Source: Bacillota bacterium (GTDB lineage: Bacteria > Bacillota > Dethiobacteria > Dethiobacterales > Dethiobacteraceae). From it: 8,346 nucleotides of DNA. The notes beneath the pieces are model-generated. The model saw only the letters and a list, made by a program, of their open reading frames with translations, ran no database searches and was not told where the DNA came from. Below, in pieces: positions 5,850 to 8,346 of this stretch. Each line of letters begins with the position of its first letter. Position 1 is the first letter of the stretch. Position numbers and translations under genes: made by a program. The DNA is taken from NCBI GenBank assembly GCA_018725345.1, contig QLUI01000063.1:1-8346 (forward strand). Direction: 5' to 3'.

Positions 5850-6797
5850 CTACTCGTTGCTCTCGCGCAATGTCATGTTGAGTTCTTCCAGTTTTTGCAG
5901 GACTTCCTCAAGCGATTTCTTACCGAGATTGCGGACTTTCATTATCTCATCCTCGCTTTTCTGCACCAACTCCTGCATTGAGTTGATGCCAGCCCGTTTA
6001 AGGCAGTTGTAAGAACGCACGGAGAGATCCAGTTCCTCGGTGGTCATTTCCATAATTTTGGCTTTATCATCCTCATCTTTTTCGTCAAGAATCTCTACTT
6101 CGTCCACCTTTTCCGTTAGGCTAACAAAGAGACTAAGATGTTTAGAAAAGATTTTAGCCCCAAGACTAATAGCTTCGTCAGGACGGATGCTCCCGTCTGT
6201 CCAAACCTCGATCGTTAACTTGTCATAGTCGGTATGCTGCCCTACACGAGTATCTTCCACTTTGAAGTTCACACGCTTGATCGGCGAGAACAGGGAATCC
6301 ATCGGAATCATGCCGATGGGCTGACCAGATTGTTTGTTACGCTCTGCAGGCACATAACCGCGACTGTTAATGGCGGTCATTTCCAGATACAGATTGCCGT
6401 CCTCTTCCAAAGTGGCAATGTGAATATCCGGGTTCAAAATTTCCACATCAGCCGGGAGTTTGATGTCTCCTGCTGTAATTACACCTTGACCTGCGGCCAC
6501 AATCGTCAACGTTTGTGGTTCGTCGCTATAGATTTTCATGGCCAGTTGTTTCAGGTTGAGGATGATTTCAGTGGTATCCTCTAAAACACCGGGAATAGTA
6601 GAAAACTCATGTAGCACTTTCTCAATCTTAATATTGGTTATGGCGGCGCCGGGCAAGGAAGAGAGCAATACACGACGCAGAGAATTACCAAGCGTAATGC
6701 CATACCCTCTCTCCAGCGGCTCAATCACAAACATACCGTAATGACTGTCTGCATTGGAGTCAATTCGCTCAATCTTGGGCTTTTCAATTTCGATCAA
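5850..6797 (-). CDS. rpoA: DNA-directed RNA polymerase alpha subunit
   Basis: The alpha subunit dimerises to start RNA polymerase assembly, and its C-terminal domain contacts UP-element DNA and activators. The 315-residue product is of normal length. The N-terminal domain (about 1-228) contains FVIEPLERGYGITLGNSLRRVLLSSLPG (residues 23-50), the assembly region, and LHEFSTIPGVLED. An acidic linker (about 230-246, DEKDEDDKAK) leads to the C-terminal domain (about 250-310) with LDLSVRSYNCLKRAGI, where Arg261 corresponds to the DNA-contacting Arg265 of E. coli, and VRNLGKKSLEEV. Nothing essential appears missing. The start is TTG at 6797, giving the family N-terminus MIEIEKPKIE, with AAGGAGGG (6808-6815) 10 nt upstream. 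The spacer from rpsD is 63 nt with no clear promoter; rplQ follows after 14 nt. Confidence 0.98.
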   Translation of the reverse strand: MIEIEKPKIERIDSNADSHYGMFVIEPLERGYGITLGNSLRRVLLSSLPGAAITNIKIEKVLHEFSTIPGVLEDTTEIILNLKQLAMKIYSDEPQTLTIVAAGQGVITAGDIKLPADVEILNPDIHIATLEEDGNLYLEMTAINSRGYVPAERNKQSGQPIGMIPMDSLFSPIKRVNFKVEDTRVGQHTDYDKLTIEVWTDGSIRPDEAISLGAKIFSKHLSLFVSLTEKVDEVEILDEKDEDDKAKIMEMTTEELDLSVRSYNCLKRAGINSMQELVQKSEDEIMKVRNLGKKSLEEVLQKLEELNMTLRESNE

Positions 6798-6807
6798 TGT
6801 TTCCCAA

Positions 6808-6815
6808 CCCTCCTT
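6808..6815 (-). promoter_or_regulatory. Ribosome binding site of rpoA
   Basis: AAGGAGGG lies 10 nt before the TTG start of rpoA, slightly further than typical. No ATG or GTG in frame offers a better choice. Confidence 0.85.
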
Positions 6816-6860
6816 CTCGATTCCATTACCAACGCGAGGGCACTTCGTTTTCCTCTAAAC

Positions 6861-7490
6861 CTAACGTGAATAAAGCTCGACGATGAGATGCTCTGCAACG
6901 GGAAGGTCAATTTCCTGACGATTTGGCAAACGGAGCACTTTCCCGGAAAGACTCTCACGGTCAACTTCCAGCCACTCCATATTTCCTTGGTTCTTTGTCA
7001 ACTCAGCCAAGTCTTTGAAACGTCCTTTGTCACGGCTGTTTTCACGGACAGCCACCACATCACCGGCTCGAACCAGGAAGGAAGGAATTGTGGTTTTCTG
7101 ACCATTGACACTAAAATGGCCGTGTTTCACCATTTGACGTGCCTCAGGGCGAGAAAGGGCAAAGCCCATCCGATAAGCAATATTATCTAGGCGAGACTCC
7201 AAAATTTGCAGAAGGTTTTCGCCTGTTATACCCTTGCGCCGATCGGCTTCACTAAAATAATTACGGAACTGTGCCTCTAGTACACCGTATGTGCGGCGCG
7301 CCTTCTGTTTTTCACGGAGTTGCAAGCCGTATTCGGATACTTTTGTGCGTCGCCCTTTGCCATGCTGGCCAGGCGCGTAGCCTCTGCGGCTAACGCCGCA
7401 TTTCTCCGTATAACAACGCTCACCCTTTAAGTATAGCTTTAAACCTTCACGGCGGCATTGTCTGCAAACTGGTCCTGTATATCTAGCCAA
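6861..7490 (-). CDS. rpsD: 30S ribosomal protein S4, zinc-binding (C+) form
   Basis: S4 is a primary 16S rRNA binder that nucleates assembly of the 5' domain, and in several bacteria it represses its own operon. From the TTG at 7490 the product is 209 residues, the normal size, starting MARYTGPVCRQCRREG. Cys9, Cys12, Cys26 and Cys31 form the zinc-site pattern of C+ S4 proteins; Bacillus subtilis S4 lacks it. RRGYAPGQHG, SEYGLQLREKQK and the S4 RNA-binding domain (about 98-160, ESRLDNIAYRMGF then HGHFSVNG) follow, ending HLIVELYSR. A longer reading frame runs up to 7565, but it overlaps rpsK and ignores the very strong AAGGAGGTGG site at 7497-7506, so TTG at 7490 is chosen. Its place between rpsK and rpoA is the common alpha-operon position. 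Confidence 0.97.
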   Translation of the reverse strand: MARYTGPVCRQCRREGLKLYLKGERCYTEKCGVSRRGYAPGQHGKGRRTKVSEYGLQLREKQKARRTYGVLEAQFRNYFSEADRRKGITGENLLQILESRLDNIAYRMGFALSRPEARQMVKHGHFSVNGQKTTIPSFLVRAGDVVAVRENSRDKGRFKDLAELTKNQGNMEWLEVDRESLSGKVLRLPNRQEIDLPVAEHLIVELYSR

Positions 7491-7496
7491 AATATT

Positions 7497-7507
7497 CCAC
7501 CTCCTTA
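7497..7507 (-). promoter_or_regulatory. Strong ribosome binding site of rpsD
   Basis: TAAGGAGGTGG is almost the full complement of the 16S rRNA 3' end. It sits 6 nt before the TTG at 7490 and 7-9 nt from its core, and it decides for this TTG over upstream in-frame codons. Confidence 0.9.
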
Positions 7508-7509
7508 GG

Positions 7510-7905
7510 TTAAACTCTCCGCCGCTTGGGCGGGCGGCACCCGTTGTGCGGGATGGGAGTAACATCTTTAATCAGGTTTACTTCCAAGCCAGCAGCTTGC
7601 AGCGAACGTATGGCTGCCTCTCTGCCTGACCCCGGGCCCTTCACAAATACTTCAACCTCCTTTAGCCCATGCTCCATGGCAGTTTTGGCAGCATTTTCAG
7701 CAGCCATCTGCGCTGCGAAAGGTGTAGATTTTCGGGAACCTTTAAAGCCCACAGTACCGGCGCTGGCCCAAGAAATGGTGTTGCCACCCAAATCTGCGAT
7801 GGTGATGTGGGTATTATTAAAGGTGGACTGGATGTGGGCAACACCATGCTGAATGTTTTTCCGCTCACGCCTTTTCGGGCGCGCTGTTTTCTTGCGTGCA
7901 ACCAA
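7510..7905 (-). CDS. rpsK: 30S ribosomal protein S11
   Basis: S11 lies on the platform of the small subunit near the mRNA exit region and the 3' end of 16S rRNA. The 131-residue product is of normal length. It shows a basic N-terminus (ARPKRRERKN), the core STFNNTHITIADLGGN (27-42), SWASAGTVGFKGSRKSTPFA (45-64), the GPGSGREAAIRSL segment and the conserved IPHNGCRPPKRRRV end; the NG pair is the site that forms isoaspartate in E. coli S11. The start chosen is TTG at 7905, because it gives the family N-terminus and has GGGGGG (7913-7918) 7 nt upstream. An ATG 5 nt further upstream (7910) is out of frame and too close to that purine run. rpsD follows 19 nt after the stop. Confidence 0.97.
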   Translation of the reverse strand: MVARKKTARPKRRERKNIQHGVAHIQSTFNNTHITIADLGGNTISWASAGTVGFKGSRKSTPFAAQMAAENAAKTAMEHGLKEVEVFVKGPGSGREAAIRSLQAAGLEVNLIKDVTPIPHNGCRPPKRRRV

Positions 7906-7912
7906 GACATTT

Positions 7913-7918
7913 CCCCCC
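7913..7918 (-). promoter_or_regulatory. Ribosome binding site of rpsK
   Basis: A GGGGGG run lies 7 nt before the TTG start. It lacks the usual A in GGAGG but is correctly placed. The out-of-frame ATG at 7910 is only 2 nt away from it, which argues against that codon being used. Confidence 0.75.
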
Positions 7919-7923
7919 TATCT

Positions 7924-8298
7924 TCACTTACTTTTCCTTCTCACACCAACGGTACGCTTAGGCCCCTTGCGCGTACGGGCATTGTTCTTCGTAGTCTGGC
8001 CACGCACAGGTAAGCCCCGGCGGTGACGAATTCCACGATAACTCCCGATTTCCATCAGACGTTTGATGTTCATCGACACTTCGCGGCGCATGTCACCCTC
8101 AACCTTATTGTTCTTGTCGATGTACTCACGCAACCTGTTAACTTCTTCTTCAGTCAAATTGCGGACGCGCGTATCCAGGTTGATGGCAGTTTTACCCAGG
8201 ATGTCCTGTGCGGTTTTGCGGCCGATGCCGTAAATATAGGTTAGCGCAATTTCCACCCGCTTCTCACGCGGCAAATCGACTCCGGCAATCCTCGCCAT
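7924..8298 (-). CDS. rpsM: 30S ribosomal protein S13
   Basis: S13 sits in the head of the small ribosomal subunit, contacting 16S rRNA, the P-site tRNA and, through an inter-subunit bridge, the large subunit. The 124-residue product has the usual length. It opens MARIAGVDLPREKRVEIALTY, as the family does, carries the helix-hairpin-helix-like segment YIYGIGRKTA near residues 21-30, and ends in the basic tail with SYRGIRHRRGLPVRGQ (about 86-101) followed by Lys/Arg-rich residues that reach the tRNA. The start is ATG, with GAGGTG (8307-8312) 8 nt upstream. It is the first complete gene of the alpha-operon run here, and rpsK follows after 18 nt. The 48 nt upstream do not encode the end of L36 (rpmJ), the usual neighbour. 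Identification is secure. Confidence 0.98.
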   Translation of the reverse strand: MARIAGVDLPREKRVEIALTYIYGIGRKTAQDILGKTAINLDTRVRNLTEEEVNRLREYIDKNNKVEGDMRREVSMNIKRLMEIGSYRGIRHRRGLPVRGQTTKNNARTRKGPKRTVGVRRKSK

Positions 8299-8331
8299 AG
8301 GATGTGCACCTCACTTTCTTGTCAGAACGTA

Positions 8332-8337
8332 ATTATA
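8332..8337 (-). promoter_or_regulatory. Consensus -10 hexamer upstream of rpsM
   Basis: TATAAT occurs on the minus strand 33 nt before the rpsM start. The matching -35 would fall beyond the window edge, so it is only a possible internal promoter for the alpha operon. Confidence 0.25.
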
Positions 8338-8346
8338 GTTTCCAAT

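Noticed and set aside
6234..6584. 116-codon plus-strand open frame opposite rpoA
   Set aside because: It lies entirely antisense to a conserved rpoA region, has no ribosome site worth noting, and its composition follows the rpoA codons. The plus-strand frames at 3069-3416, 7526-7852 and 7669-8013 are rejected for the same reason.
7491..7565. 25-residue N-terminal extension of S4
   Set aside because: It overlaps the end of rpsK and contains the strong rpsD ribosome site. S4 proteins begin at MARYTGP, matched by the TTG at 7490.
7662..7910. 82-codon minus-strand frame from an ATG at 7910 overlapping rpsK
   Set aside because: It is out of frame with rpsK, its ATG is only 2 nt from the G-run, and the protein resembles no family. 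It is a shadow of rpsK.

Overview
The window reads almost entirely on the minus strand and holds the end of a ribosomal-protein (r-protein) supercluster of the Firmicutes type. In transcription order (high to low coordinate) the genes are rpsM, rpsK, rpsD, rpoA, rplQ, ecfA1, ecfA2, ecfT, truA, rplM and rpsI. A strong intrinsic terminator follows, and then the same-strand pair azlC-azlD. Strong Shine-Dalgarno sequences, several TTG and GTG starts, the rplQ-ecfAA'T-truA-rplM-rpsI order (as in Bacillus) and protein sequences close to Bacillus and Clostridia homologues point to a Gram-positive, probably Clostridia-like bacterium. Genus cannot be fixed from the sequence. Unlike Bacillus subtilis, rpsD sits inside the alpha operon, and its product has the four-cysteine (zinc-binding) N-terminus.

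Region by region. 8346-5497 is the alpha operon, encoding S13, S11, S4, the RNA polymerase alpha subunit and L17, with spacers of 14-63 nt. 5496-5415 is an 82-nt spacer with a perfect 12-bp inverted repeat that looks like a weak terminator or attenuator. 5414-2939 is a complete energizing module of an energy-coupling factor (ECF) vitamin/metal transporter: two ATPases and the transmembrane T subunit, with no substrate-binding S subunit nearby. 2902-2171 is truA (tRNA pseudouridine synthase). 2170-2042 carries a near-consensus sigma-A type promoter, a 17-bp palindrome inside that promoter, and a short leader with alternative hairpins, all ahead of rplM-rpsI. 1105-1063 is the terminator ending the ribosomal run. 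1030-33 is azlC-azlD, a two-component branched-chain amino acid exporter of the AzlCD family, overlapping by 16 nt.

The genes act together mostly as translation and transcription machinery, with the ECF module co-expressed as a housekeeping vitamin-uptake engine. I found no sign of a mobile element, CRISPR array, RNA gene or undescribed multi-gene system. The items worth a second look are regulatory: the palindrome in the rplM promoter, the rplM leader, the hairpin before ecfA1, and three consecutive TTG starts in highly expressed genes. No stretch above 300 bases lacks a gene; the longest gap is 166 nt (1031-1196).
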